DNA of 64,000 nt from an uncultured Chlorobiaceae bacterium (lineage in GTDB: Bacteria; Bacteroidota; Chlorobiia; Chlorobiales; Chlorobiaceae): the NCBI GenBank assembly GCA_903994525.1, contig CAJEXW010000011.1, positions 1 to 64,000 on the forward strand. The letters are read 5' to 3'. Below the pieces are notes generated by a model, which was given only the letters and a program-made list of their open reading frames with translations, did no database searches and was not told where the DNA came from. Positions 9,567-18,200 of this stretch are shown here, piece after piece. The stretch's first letter is position 1; the number at the start of each line of letters is the position of its first letter. The position numbers were made by a program, and so were the translations under genes.

Positions 9567-10235
9567 ATGAAACTATCGTTAAAGAGGATGTGTACGGTTG
9601 TCAGTTCTTTGATTCTTGTGCTGGAATTGCACGGTGTTGGGTATTGCGAGAGTAGTGTGGTATTGCCAACAGGTAAAAACGATTCTGTCGGAGCGGAACA
9701 GGGCTATGGAGAGGCATTGGGCATCTACCGCGAACTTGCTAAAACGAACCCGCAGACCTATCTGCCGGATGTGGCGATGACACTGAACAATCTTGGGCTA
9801 TTGCAAGCAGGAAAAAACGATTTTGCCGGAGCGGAGCTGGGCTACGGAGAGGCGTTGGTCATCTATCGCGAGCTTGCCAAAACGAATCCGCAAAACTATT
9901 TGCCCTTTTTGGCAGGGACGCTGAACAATCTGGCAAATTTGCAAGCGGGTAAAAACGATTGTGTTGGAGCGGAGCAGGGTTATCGCGAATCGTTGCAAAT
10001 CAGGCGCGAACTTGCCAAAACGAACCCGCAGATCTATCTGCCGGATGTGGCCATGACGCTGAATAATCTGGGGCTGTTGCAAGCAGGTAAAAAGGATTAT
10101 GTTGGAGCGGAACAGGGCCACGGCGAAGCGTTGGGCATTTATCGCGAACTTGCCAAAACGAACCCGCCGCTCTATCTGCCTTACGTGGCAACAACGCTGA
10201 ACAATCTGGCCAATTTGCAAGCAGGTAAAAAGTGA
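9567..10235 (+). CDS. TPR (kinesin-light-chain type) repeat protein, truncated by frameshift
   Basis: 222 residues: a hydrophobic export-like N-terminus (about 1-28, ending near GYCES) followed by four 46-residue repeats of the form GAEQGYGEALGIYRELAKTN with TLNNLANLQAGK. This is the TPR-10/12 or kinesin-light-chain style, a protein-interaction scaffold. The unit length is 138 bp, and repeats start at 9690, 9828, 9966 and 10104. A fifth unit begins at 10243, which is 139 bp after the fourth. The extra T in AAAAAGTGATT creates the TGA at 10233-10235, so the frame is broken and the fifth unit is cut off near 10269. The gene lies on the opposite strand inside the men cluster and looks like an acquired, decaying gene. 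Confidence 0.7.
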   Translation: MKLSLKRMCTVVSSLILVLELHGVGYCESSVVLPTGKNDSVGAEQGYGEALGIYRELAKTNPQTYLPDVAMTLNNLGLLQAGKNDFAGAELGYGEALVIYRELAKTNPQNYLPFLAGTLNNLANLQAGKNDCVGAEQGYRESLQIRRELAKTNPQIYLPDVAMTLNNLGLLQAGKKDYVGAEQGHGEALGIYRELAKTNPPLYLPYVATTLNNLANLQAGKK

Positions 10236-10269
10236 TTATGCCGGAGCGGAGCAGGGCTACGGAGAGGCG
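9690..10269 (+). repeat. 138-bp tandem repeat array (TPR coding units)
   Basis: Four full units and one partial unit of a 138-bp direct repeat, each beginning GGAGCGG, at 9690, 9828, 9966, 10104 and 10243. Units one and three are more alike than one and two in the DVAMTLNNLG segment, hinting at a two-unit (276-bp) higher-order period. Similarity stops abruptly at about 10269, 19 bp before the menC stop codon. Confidence 0.85.
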
Positions 10270-10287
10270 GGTGTCGAGACGAAGATG

Positions 10288-11361
10288 CTACAATGTCCAG
10301 AGCGACGTTCTCCGAAGATTTCGATGCCTGACTTTTGCCCCCTCCCTGTAGAGCTTGTACGGATTAAGCAGGGCGTTCTCCGCACCGAAGGGGTTTTCAA
10401 GGAGATCATGGTGCAAATAACGGTAAGTATCTAAACCGCATGCGGCGGGGTTGACCGCAGTTGAGGCTGCCAGCCAGGCGTAAAAGCTGAGGCTGATGCC
10501 ACTTTCAAACGCTGAGCTGAAGACTGCCAGCAGATGATGGTCGGTGGCATAGCGAGCAAGGTTCAGCGCAGCAACGATACCGCCAAGCCGATTTGGTTTC
10601 AATATCAGCGCAGCCAATGCTTCGTTTGGAATACTATCCAGCAGCTCAAGCTTTTGCCAAAGCGTTTCATCGAGCGCGGAGCGAATGCCGGTTTTGGCGT
10701 AAAAATCGCCGATATGTTCAGCCTTTTGCAGTGGCTCTTCGATATAGGCGACACTGCCAGACGGCAGCTTCTCAGCAAATGCAACTGCTTCGTCCAGCGA
10801 GAATGATTGATTGGCATCAAGCCGTAGCTCAAGCGTATTGCCAAAGGTGCGGTGCAGCTCCCTGATGCTGTTGATAGCGTTTACTGTGTTATTAGTGCTG
10901 ACTTTCAGCTTGAAGGTGCGATAACCAAGCTTGAAGTAGCTCTCTGTTCGTTGCATCACCTGCGAAGTGTCGCCAAACAGCAGAGCGTTGACCGGCACAG
11001 GTTGAGCAATCTCTCCTTCATCTGAAAAAGAGGGGAGTGTGCCAGATATGGCAGCCTCAAGGTTGAACAAAGCCATCTCCAGCCCGGTGCGAACCGAGGG
11101 GTAGAGTCCATCCAGTTCAATGGGAGAGGCTGCCAGTTTGCGTTGAGCCAATACCTTCACAAGCTGTGCTTCGGCTGATTGCAGCGTCTCCTGGTGCAGT
11201 CCGGGAAGAGGGGCTATTTCGCCATAGGCAACGCGCTCTCCATCCGCACTTTTCAGCGCGAGGATAATGCCCTCCCTCTGCACAAGCCGATGCCCCTTGA
11301 CTGTGATTGGCTCAGTGAACGGGATGGCATATCGGTAGAGAACACCATGCGAAGCGTTCAA
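10288..11361 (-). CDS. menC: o-Succinylbenzoate synthase MenC
   Basis: 357 residues of the enolase superfamily, dehydrating SHCHC to o-succinylbenzoate in menaquinone synthesis. The capping domain is N-terminal. The barrel carries FKLKVSTN (acid/base lysine), [14 protein letters not shown] and ALDETLW (three Mg2+ ligands) and [10 protein letters not shown] (second catalytic lysine). Its start overlaps the menB stop by 4 bp, showing translational coupling. The last codons abut the broken end of the TPR repeats on the other strand, so the C-terminus (RRTSLWTL) could have been altered by that insertion; this is inference. Confidence 0.93.
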   Translation of the reverse strand: MNASHGVLYRYAIPFTEPITVKGHRLVQREGIILALKSADGERVAYGEIAPLPGLHQETLQSAEAQLVKVLAQRKLAASPIELDGLYPSVRTGLEMALFNLEAAISGTLPSFSDEGEIAQPVPVNALLFGDTSQVMQRTESYFKLGYRTFKLKVSTNNTVNAINSIRELHRTFGNTLELRLDANQSFSLDEAVAFAEKLPSGSVAYIEEPLQKAEHIGDFYAKTGIRSALDETLWQKLELLDSIPNEALAALILKPNRLGGIVAALNLARYATDHHLLAVFSSAFESGISLSFYAWLAASTAVNPAACGLDTYRYLHHDLLENPFGAENALLNPYKLYREGAKVRHRNLRRTSLWTL

Positions 11362-12179
11362 GGTCGTTTTGGAAATTTGTTGAAATCGGGTTTCCGTTTT
11401 TCGACAAAGGCATTTCTTCCCTCCTGCCCTTCCTCACTCATATAATAGAGCATTGTGGCATTTCCTGCAAGCTCCTGCAGGCCGGACTGCCCATCACAAT
11501 CGGCATTGAGGGCCGATTTCAGACAGCGAATGGCAAGCGGAGAGTTGGCCAGAATTTCGCGGCACCACTGCACGGTCTCCTCTTCGAGGCGCTCAAGCGG
11601 CACAACGGTGTTGACCAGTCCCATGGCAAGTGCCTCGGCGGCATTGTATTGGCGGCAGAGAAACCATATTTCTCGAGCCTTTTTCTGGCCGACAAGACGT
11701 GCCATATAGCTTGCGCCCCATCCTCCGTCAAAAGAGCCTACCTTTGGGCCGGTCTGGCCGAAGATGGCGTTCTCCGCTGCAATGGTGAGGTCACAAAGCA
11801 TGTGCAGCACGTGACCGCCGCCGATGGAGTAGCCGGCAACCATGGCAATGACCGGTTTCGGACAGGTGCGGATATCGCGCTGGAAGTCGAGAACATTCAA
11901 GCGGTTAACTCCTTTACCGTCAGCATAACCGGCGTTACCCCTGATTTTCTGGTCTCCTCCCGAGCAGAAAGCCTTCTCTCCCTGACCGGTGAGAATGACA
12001 ACACCAATTTTCTCATCATTTCGTGCATCCGAAAGGGCGGCAATCATCTCATCGACAGTCTGGGGTCGGAATGCGTTCCTCACCTCCGGGCGGTTGATGG
12101 TGATCTTTGCAATACCTTCCGCTTTATGGTAAAGGATGTCCGTAAAATCACCTGCAGGTATCCAGTTCACTGTACTCAT
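11358..12179 (-). CDS. menB: 1,4-dihydroxy-2-naphthoyl-CoA synthase MenB
   Basis: 273 residues of the crotonase fold, the normal MenB length. It performs the intramolecular Claisen closure of o-succinylbenzoyl-CoA. Recognisable parts are the CoA-binding [11 protein letters not shown], the oxyanion-hole region [12 protein letters not shown], and [15 protein letters not shown], which is highly specific for MenB and contains the active-site aspartate. It overlaps menC and menH by 4 bp on either side, forming a tight menH-menB-menC unit. Confidence 0.97.
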   Translation of the reverse strand: MSTVNWIPAGDFTDILYHKAEGIAKITINRPEVRNAFRPQTVDEMIAALSDARNDEKIGVVILTGQGEKAFCSGGDQKIRGNAGYADGKGVNRLNVLDFQRDIRTCPKPVIAMVAGYSIGGGHVLHMLCDLTIAAENAIFGQTGPKVGSFDGGWGASYMARLVGQKKAREIWFLCRQYNAAEALAMGLVNTVVPLERLEEETVQWCREILANSPLAIRCLKSALNADCDGQSGLQELAGNATMLYYMSEEGQEGRNAFVEKRKPDFNKFPKRP

Positions 12180-13027
12180 TGGTTCTTCTTCTCTTGCTGG
12201 TTGAAAAAATTCTTCAAACGATCCAGAAACAAATCCCTGTTTTCAAGCTGCAGGGTATGGCCGCAATGCGGAAAAATTTCCAGGTCGGATAAAGGTGATA
12301 ACTTAACCATTTGGTGGCCAATCTCAACGTAGCGCTCATCTTTTTCTCCCGTAAAAAAGCTCACCGGCACGCTGTTTTTCTTTAACGCGTCCCAAAATGA
12401 CGGCTGTCGTCCTGTTCCCAAAAGCCTCAGCGCCAGAGCGAGGTTCTGAGGGTCATTGATTTTTCTTTCGCTCTCGACCTCTTTGAAGATCGGATGGCTT
12501 TTCAGTGTGGCGAAGAGAGGCTGCTCATACCATGCCTCAATAAAACTGTCAAAGCTCCTTTCAATTTTCCGTGCCACTTTTTCGTCATGCTCCTGCCTGT
12601 CGATTTGCTCTTTTTCTGTCTTGAGCCCCGGTGAAGCGGAGATAATAACCGCCTTGCTGAAAAGTTCCGGGTGACGAAGCAGCAGCGCAAGCGCAATACG
12701 GCCACCCATCGAATAGCCCACCAGAGAGCAAGGAGGCGCGGCAGATTGGCGCAGCAAATCGGCAAGCGCATCAACGGTCTGGATAAAAAAATCATCTGGC
12801 GGCTGTGTTTGCAGGAGGTTGGCGCTACCGTGACCTGGAAGATCAACCATCAGGCAGCAGTAGTCGTTCTGAAGCTCCCTTGTTACTTGAAGCCAGTCAC
12901 TGCCTGAGCCGAGAAAGCCGTGGAGAAACACGACGCGTGGCAGGGATGGATTGCCGAGGGTGATGGTGTGGAGGGGGATGCTGGTTATGGTTGTTGGCAT
13001 GGGGGTGGGGTTGATGTCATTGTGCAT
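12176..13027 (-). CDS. menH: SHCHC synthase MenH (alpha/beta hydrolase)
   Basis: Up to 283 residues; the ATG at 13000 (MPTTITSIP) is an alternative start. An alpha/beta-hydrolase that eliminates pyruvate from SEPHCHC. It shows [14 protein letters not shown] (oxyanion region), DLPGHG, the nucleophile elbow [12 protein letters not shown] with its serine, and the C-terminal histidine in [10 protein letters not shown]. It would normally follow menD directly in this operon type. Here menD is 13.5 kb upstream, beyond the accessory island, so expression of menHBC now depends on a promoter in the 145 bp between 13027 and the island's first gene. Confidence 0.9.
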   Translation of the reverse strand: MHNDINPTPMPTTITSIPLHTITLGNPSLPRVVFLHGFLGSGSDWLQVTRELQNDYCCLMVDLPGHGSANLLQTQPPDDFFIQTVDALADLLRQSAAPPCSLVGYSMGGRIALALLLRHPELFSKAVIISASPGLKTEKEQIDRQEHDEKVARKIERSFDSFIEAWYEQPLFATLKSHPIFKEVESERKINDPQNLALALRLLGTGRQPSFWDALKKNSVPVSFFTGEKDERYVEIGHQMVKLSPLSDLEIFPHCGHTLQLENRDLFLDRLKNFFNQQEKKNQ

Positions 13028-13172
13028 GTTAATTTGCTATTACTTGTTGTATTATTGTCAAATTTACTATTATTTCCTCATAGGTTTTTGCGGTCTTGAA
13101 CCATGGTTTAAGGATGATTTGATTTTATGACAAGAGATTACAAAGTACTTGACTCACCGGCAAGCTGTATGT
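13028..13172. promoter_or_regulatory. Island left junction; divergent promoter region
   Basis: This AT-rich gap between menH (minus) and the nitrilase gene (plus) must contain promoters for both. It holds the sequence GTCTTGAACCATG at 13093-13105, continuing with close similarity to 13115. The same 13 bp recur at 21082-21094 at the other side of the three-gene cassette. It is therefore a likely junction of the acquired segment. Confidence 0.5.
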
Positions 13173-14465
13173 ATGGAAAAGGTCGCTGAATTCATAAATG
13201 CCAAAAGTTTCAGGCATGCTCTTGCTCGTCTGTGCCGACTCGCGGGCTCTTCAACTTCTGATGGCCGCCGAATTCTTGATGATTGGGAAAACCAGTATAA
13301 AGAGGGCGACATGATGCTCATGGATGCCATAGATCGCATCGAAAGCATCGACAACAGGGAGTCACTGATCACCTCCGAAGAGGTTGAAACCGATCCGCTG
13401 CTTTGGCTTCAGGCTCTTGACAATTTTTGCGTTCGTATTAACCCGAAATCTTATGGCTATTTACGGAATCCGCGTATTGATGATGGTGAGGGTCAAGTCT
13501 GGATGCTACCGATTTATCAACAAGCGGAATCGTGCGGGGGTGGAAAACGCCGGCAATTTGGCAATCTTGCTTACTGGCTGAAGCATTGCCGAGTGGTCCC
13601 GCAGAATAACCCTCAGGGGATTCTTGTCAATGTAGCTGGAATACCGAGGGGTTACCATGATTGGCTTGCTGGACGTTTTTCTGCAAGAACGATCAGAATC
13701 GCAGTCGTTCATTTTGATGACGGAGTGAGGACAAATCTTTCTGACTCTGACAAGAAGCCATCAAATTTTATCTGCAAGGATATCAGTGACACTGAAACAC
13801 GTTTAGCATCAGCTTTGCACCATATCAGTGAAGCAAAAAAGCGAGATGCTCACATTCTTGTGATGCCAGAACTTACGATTACGCCCGATATCAGATCCCG
13901 AATCGTTTCAGAGCTTCAACAATTGCACAGAAAAAATGGTGAAAAGCACTCTCTCTCGGTTCCTCTCATTGTTCTCGGAAGTTTCCATGAGCAAGTCGAA
14001 AAAGGGTGGCGAAATCATGCGGAGGCTATGCTTGGGCTTGACGGTAAACTCCTGTTTGGATGCGACAAACGCAAACCGGTTACCTTTGAAAATCGAAAGG
14101 AGGGTATCGAATGTGCTCCGGATGATTTTACCTGCGTATTTACACCACTTGGGCTGATGGCCCTGGCGATTTGCAAGGATGTGTTTGAAGGCGAACCAGC
14201 CATAGTGCTGGCTTCTCTGCCGCTTGACTGGCTGCTTGTTCCGAGTATGACCGATAAGCTTAATCCACATAAGGCGACAGCAAAAGCAATGTACGATACG
14301 CTCGGAACTATTGTGGTGGTCGCCAATCAGGAATCACCTTCGGCATCAACTCCAGTGCGCGGGTTCGTGCAGCACCAGAAATATAAAGAGTGTACAGAGG
14401 CACTGGAAATTGTCTCTGTAAACAGGGAGGAATTTGATGATTTTACACTTTTCAACTTGAGCTGA
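13173..14465 (+). CDS. Nitrilase-superfamily (carbon-nitrogen hydrolase) protein of the STAND cassette
   Basis: About 430 residues from the ATG at 13173; a TTG at 13149 would add eight. The N-terminal 170 residues are of no family I recognise. The C-terminal 250 have the nitrilase fold with a complete Glu-Lys-Cys triad in order: Glu about 233 in LVMPELTIT, Lys about 301 in CDKRKPVTFE, and Cys about 334 in LAICKDVFEG. Such enzymes cleave amides, nitriles or carbamoyl groups; the substrate is unknown. At 430 residues it is longer than free nitrilases (about 270-330). It is followed by the wHTH and giant STAND genes on the same strand, suggesting it supplies or destroys a signal, or is the effector (inference). 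Confidence 0.8.
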   Translation: MEKVAEFINAKSFRHALARLCRLAGSSTSDGRRILDDWENQYKEGDMMLMDAIDRIESIDNRESLITSEEVETDPLLWLQALDNFCVRINPKSYGYLRNPRIDDGEGQVWMLPIYQQAESCGGGKRRQFGNLAYWLKHCRVVPQNNPQGILVNVAGIPRGYHDWLAGRFSARTIRIAVVHFDDGVRTNLSDSDKKPSNFICKDISDTETRLASALHHISEAKKRDAHILVMPELTITPDIRSRIVSELQQLHRKNGEKHSLSVPLIVLGSFHEQVEKGWRNHAEAMLGLDGKLLFGCDKRKPVTFENRKEGIECAPDDFTCVFTPLGLMALAICKDVFEGEPAIVLASLPLDWLLVPSMTDKLNPHKATAKAMYDTLGTIVVVANQESPSASTPVRGFVQHQKYKECTEALEIVSVNREEFDDFTLFNLS

Positions 14466-14491
14466 CGGGGTCGCAGGATTTTTTTATAGTT

Positions 14492-14537
14492 AAATAATGT
14501 TAAATTATTTCTATTCGAAAAGGTTTAGAATAATTTA
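14492..14537 (+). promoter_or_regulatory. AT-rich inverted repeats upstream of wHTH gene
   Basis: Two overlapping inverted repeats lie just before the wHTH gene. AAATAAT (14492-14498) pairs with ATTATTT (14504-14510). TAAATTATT (14501-14509) pairs perfectly with AATAATTTA (14529-14537). The repeated half-sites in front of a gene for a winged-helix protein suggest an autoregulatory operator. The TTAGGA at 14535-14540 serves as ribosome site for the GTG at 14549. Confidence 0.4.
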
Positions 14538-14548
14538 GGAAAAATATC

Positions 14549-15205
14549 GTGACTATGCTTAACCTTTATGCCAGCGATCCGGTACTTTTTGTCGATCGCT
14601 CGACGCCATCCGAACTTCTTGAAGCCATTCGGACACTTGAAAAATGGGATGAACAAACGTTGGATATGGCAAATCTGCTGATCTCGGTCTGGTCAGCAGA
14701 TGCAATTGCGCGACCCAACGATCGCGAAGGCATATCTGAACTCCAACGTCTTATCCATAGTGCTCTTGATGGTGTGAATTCATCGGCATCGCTTCCTGAA
14801 GAGTACAGGTTTCGATGGCTGGAAGCGAGTGACATACTTGAATCGAGACGCCTTAACCTTGCTCACGCTGATCCTGAAGTGCTGCTCAGGCGCCGCCACG
14901 TTCCGGAAATCCTGCAATTGCTTCTTGAAACAGGCAATCGTGAACTTCCTCAACTGTACCTTATAAATAAACTTGGAGTCAGTGCTGGTCGGGTCACGCA
15001 GCTTATCGGGAATCTTGAATCCTGCGGGCTTGTAACCAAGCGCAAACATGGCCGTGATATTCTTTTGCAACTCACTGATATCGGGCGGAAGCATGCTGCA
15101 AGCGCGCAAAAGACGGCTCCATCCGTGACAGGTTTTTGCGGGTTACTCTCAACAGATGTCACGATTCAGTCGCACTTGAAAATTGGAAAACTGATTGCCG
15201 CATGA
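14549..15205 (+). CDS. Winged-helix protein of the STAND cassette
   Basis: 218 residues starting at GTG 14549 (AGGA 8 nt upstream); an ATG at 14555 is the alternative. The N-terminal 110 residues are acidic and helical with no recognised family. Residues about 120-190 form a MarR-like winged helix-turn-helix: LYLINKLGVSAGRVTQLIGN is the helix-turn-helix, and CGLVTKRKHGRDILLQLTD the wing. Its stop codon overlaps the start of the giant STAND gene (ATGA), so the two are translationally coupled and probably made in fixed ratio. It may repress the cassette through the AT-rich repeats at 14492-14537, or act as an adaptor (inference). Confidence 0.75.
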   Translation: MTMLNLYASDPVLFVDRSTPSELLEAIRTLEKWDEQTLDMANLLISVWSADAIARPNDREGISELQRLIHSALDGVNSSASLPEEYRFRWLEASDILESRRLNLAHADPEVLLRRRHVPEILQLLLETGNRELPQLYLINKLGVSAGRVTQLIGNLESCGLVTKRKHGRDILLQLTDIGRKHAASAQKTAPSVTGFCGLLSTDVTIQSHLKIGKLIAA

Positions 15206-18200
15206 CTCCCTTCATCGTCACCTTCTACAGCTACAAAGGCGGCGTCGGGCGCAGCCTGCTGGCCGCCAATATTGGTGTTCTTACTGCGCGTCGAGGCAAA
15301 ACGCTGCTGTGGGATCTTGATATTGAAGCGCCAGGATTGCACAACATTCCGGGGTTGACACCATCAAGACCTGTCAAAGAGGGTTTTTTTGAATGGATGA
15401 TCGCATGGCAGGAGTCAGGAAAAGCATCGAACAAAGCTGATTTTGTCAAACTTGTCAAACTGGCTTGCCAGACACCTGAGCGGGATCGCCTCTTCATCTT
15501 GCCTGCTTATGGCGCCAACAAAGATTTTGCCGGGCTTTTTCAGAGCATCCGCTGGGACGATTTTCTGGTTCGTGACCTCGATAGCGGTCTCGCACTTTTT
15601 CGCGGTATCCTTGATGCTTTTGGCAAGGCAGGATTTGAAACGGTGTTGCTTGATTCGCGTACCGGTATCACCGACATCGGTGGTTTGCTTGCCGCTCTGC
15701 TGCCACATGCCACCGTTCTTGTCGGCAATTACGGTAGACAGAATACCAAGGGACTTGCCCATGTCTGGCAAGCTCTCTACCCTGCCAGCGAGGGGCGCAT
15801 TGCCGCGCGAGGTACATTGGCTCCCTTGACTCGGTTGCTGGTTGCATCGCCGATTGCTGATGAACTCGATTTGCGAGCCAAAGGAGAGGAGATCTGGAAG
15901 GAGGCCTTTGGCTTGGTCCCTGCAGAAATGGTCACCATCCCTTTTGATCAGCGTCTGCTTTTTACTGAGGAGCTTTATGCAGCAACACGCCCCGATACTC
16001 CGGTAGCCAAAGCCTATAACGATCTGGAACGTCGAATCGACAAGGTACGCCAGCAGGTAATTGCCGAGAACGAGTCGGCCCGCCGCAACAAAGATAGTCG
16101 TGCGCAAGGTAAAAGTTTCGAGTTTCGAGTTGCTCATCTTTTGCGTTTGCTTGGCTACACCGTCGAGCATGAACAGTTGATCGACAGCAACCGGGTCGAT
16201 CTTGTTGTACGAAAACGTGCCGATTTCGGGCGGGAAGAACTTTATTTTGTCGAGTGCAAGGATCATCAGGCCGTCATCCCAAAAGAGACAGTGCTGGTAT
16301 TCAAAACCTGGCTTGATGGCCCTGCTGCAAGAGAAATGCAGGCTCGTGGTATGGTGGTTGCTGCAAGCGACTTCAGCCCGGCGGCCCGCCGCCTTGCGCT
16401 GGAGCAGGGAATCCAGGCACTTACCTTCGATGAACTCGAACGCAGCCTCTTCGACTTTTCATTCTATCTCGCCCGCATTCGCCAGCGCTACGAAGCAAGC
16501 GCTCTTGCAGGTAACTATGTTGACCAGTATCTGCTTCTTGAAAAGCAGCCCGACGAAAAACCGGTGCCGATGTTGCCTCATGCCCTTCAGTGGGTTTCGG
16601 GAGCGGGAAGCCGGTTGTGGCTGGTGCTTGGCGATTATGGTACCGGCAAAAGCACACTGGTTGAGCGTTTTGCCTACGAACTTGCTCGCACCTTTGAAGA
16701 CAACCCTGATGGTCCTGTGCCGATTGCAATTAATCTGTGTCAGTTTCCCAATGCCATTTCGCTCGAAAGCCTGATTCGCGAGCATCTCGAAACCGAACTG
16801 CGCACTGTGCTTAATCCAGAGATTGTGCTGCACCTGCTCGAAGCAGGGCGCGTGGTACTCCTGCTCGACAGTTTCGATGAAATGGGCGTTACACAGGCGG
16901 GACGCAGTGTCGAAGAGCAGTTCCGCCAACTGGCACATCCAACTGCCATCCCTGGTCGCAACCCGTGCGGCAATCGGGTGCTTATTACCTCACGCAGCCA
17001 CTACTTCTGCGACAACAGCAGCGCCAGGCAAGCCATGCTGGATGGCGGCAAGCTCTTTGAAGCGGATTCAGCTCTGGGCAAAGCAGCACGTGCCTTCGAT
17101 GCTATGCGCGATACCCTGGCAGTTTTCACTCAGGAGCAAATTGCAGAGTACTTGCACAAACGTCTTGGTATGGTCGAAGGCGACAAAGCTCGACGTTTTA
17201 TCGAAGAGAGATATGGGCTCCAGGATATCGCGTCAACACCCCGGTTCCTCGATATGATTGTAGCTTCTCTTCCTGAACTGATAAAACAGGGAGAGAACGT
17301 GAGCACAGGTTCACTCTACCTGACCTACACTATCCGCTGTTTGAATAGTATTCGCTGGAGCCAGGGCAAGCTTAACGTCGAGCTTATGCACGACCTGCTT
17401 GAGCGCATGGCCTGTGAGCTTTGGAGCAGGCCACGAAACCAGATCCACTATACCGATATCGCCGGACTGTTGCATCGAGAAGGTGGAGTTGCCCGCAGCC
17501 TCGACAGTGATCAGGTTGACCTCGAACTGCGTACAGTCTCTTTCCTTGTGCGCAGCGCTGATGGCTCTTATCGTTTTTCACATCGAAGCTTTCTTGAATT
17601 CTTTTTTGCTCAGGCACTTTTCCGTGCTCTCCAGGAAGGTCATTTCGAAAAAGCTTTGACCTATGGACCTATCAACCCCGAAGCCACTACATTTCTGCTT
17701 GATCTGACGGAGTCAGCACCTGAGAGCTACGATAAACTGACCGAAGTCATTCGTACAATTTTTGCAAACCCATATAATGAAGGTACTTCAGAATTCAGGC
17801 GTTTCCTGAATTTGATGCAAAAAAATACATCCACTACGCCGCTTGATTTCAAGGGAGTTATGGTTTCGAGCACCTTCACCGACCTGAAGGCGCACCGTGC
17901 CGCACTGATCAACATCATTGATCGTTCAGGGTTTAAGGCTGTGGTGATGGAGCATGATTCTGCCAAGTCTGACGTGGATGTTATCGAATCTTCGCTTCAG
18001 ATGGTGCAGGATAGTGCCGCGTATATCCTTGTTATCAGCCACAAATATGGGCAGACACCGGTGTGCACAAGCCGGAATCCCGGCAAGCTTTCAATTACCG
18101 AGCTGGAGTTTAACGAAGCAGTGCGGCTTCGAAGGCCAATCCTGCTCTTTATTATGGGTGAAGATCATGCGATAAAGAAGAGTGACATTGAAAAAGATCC

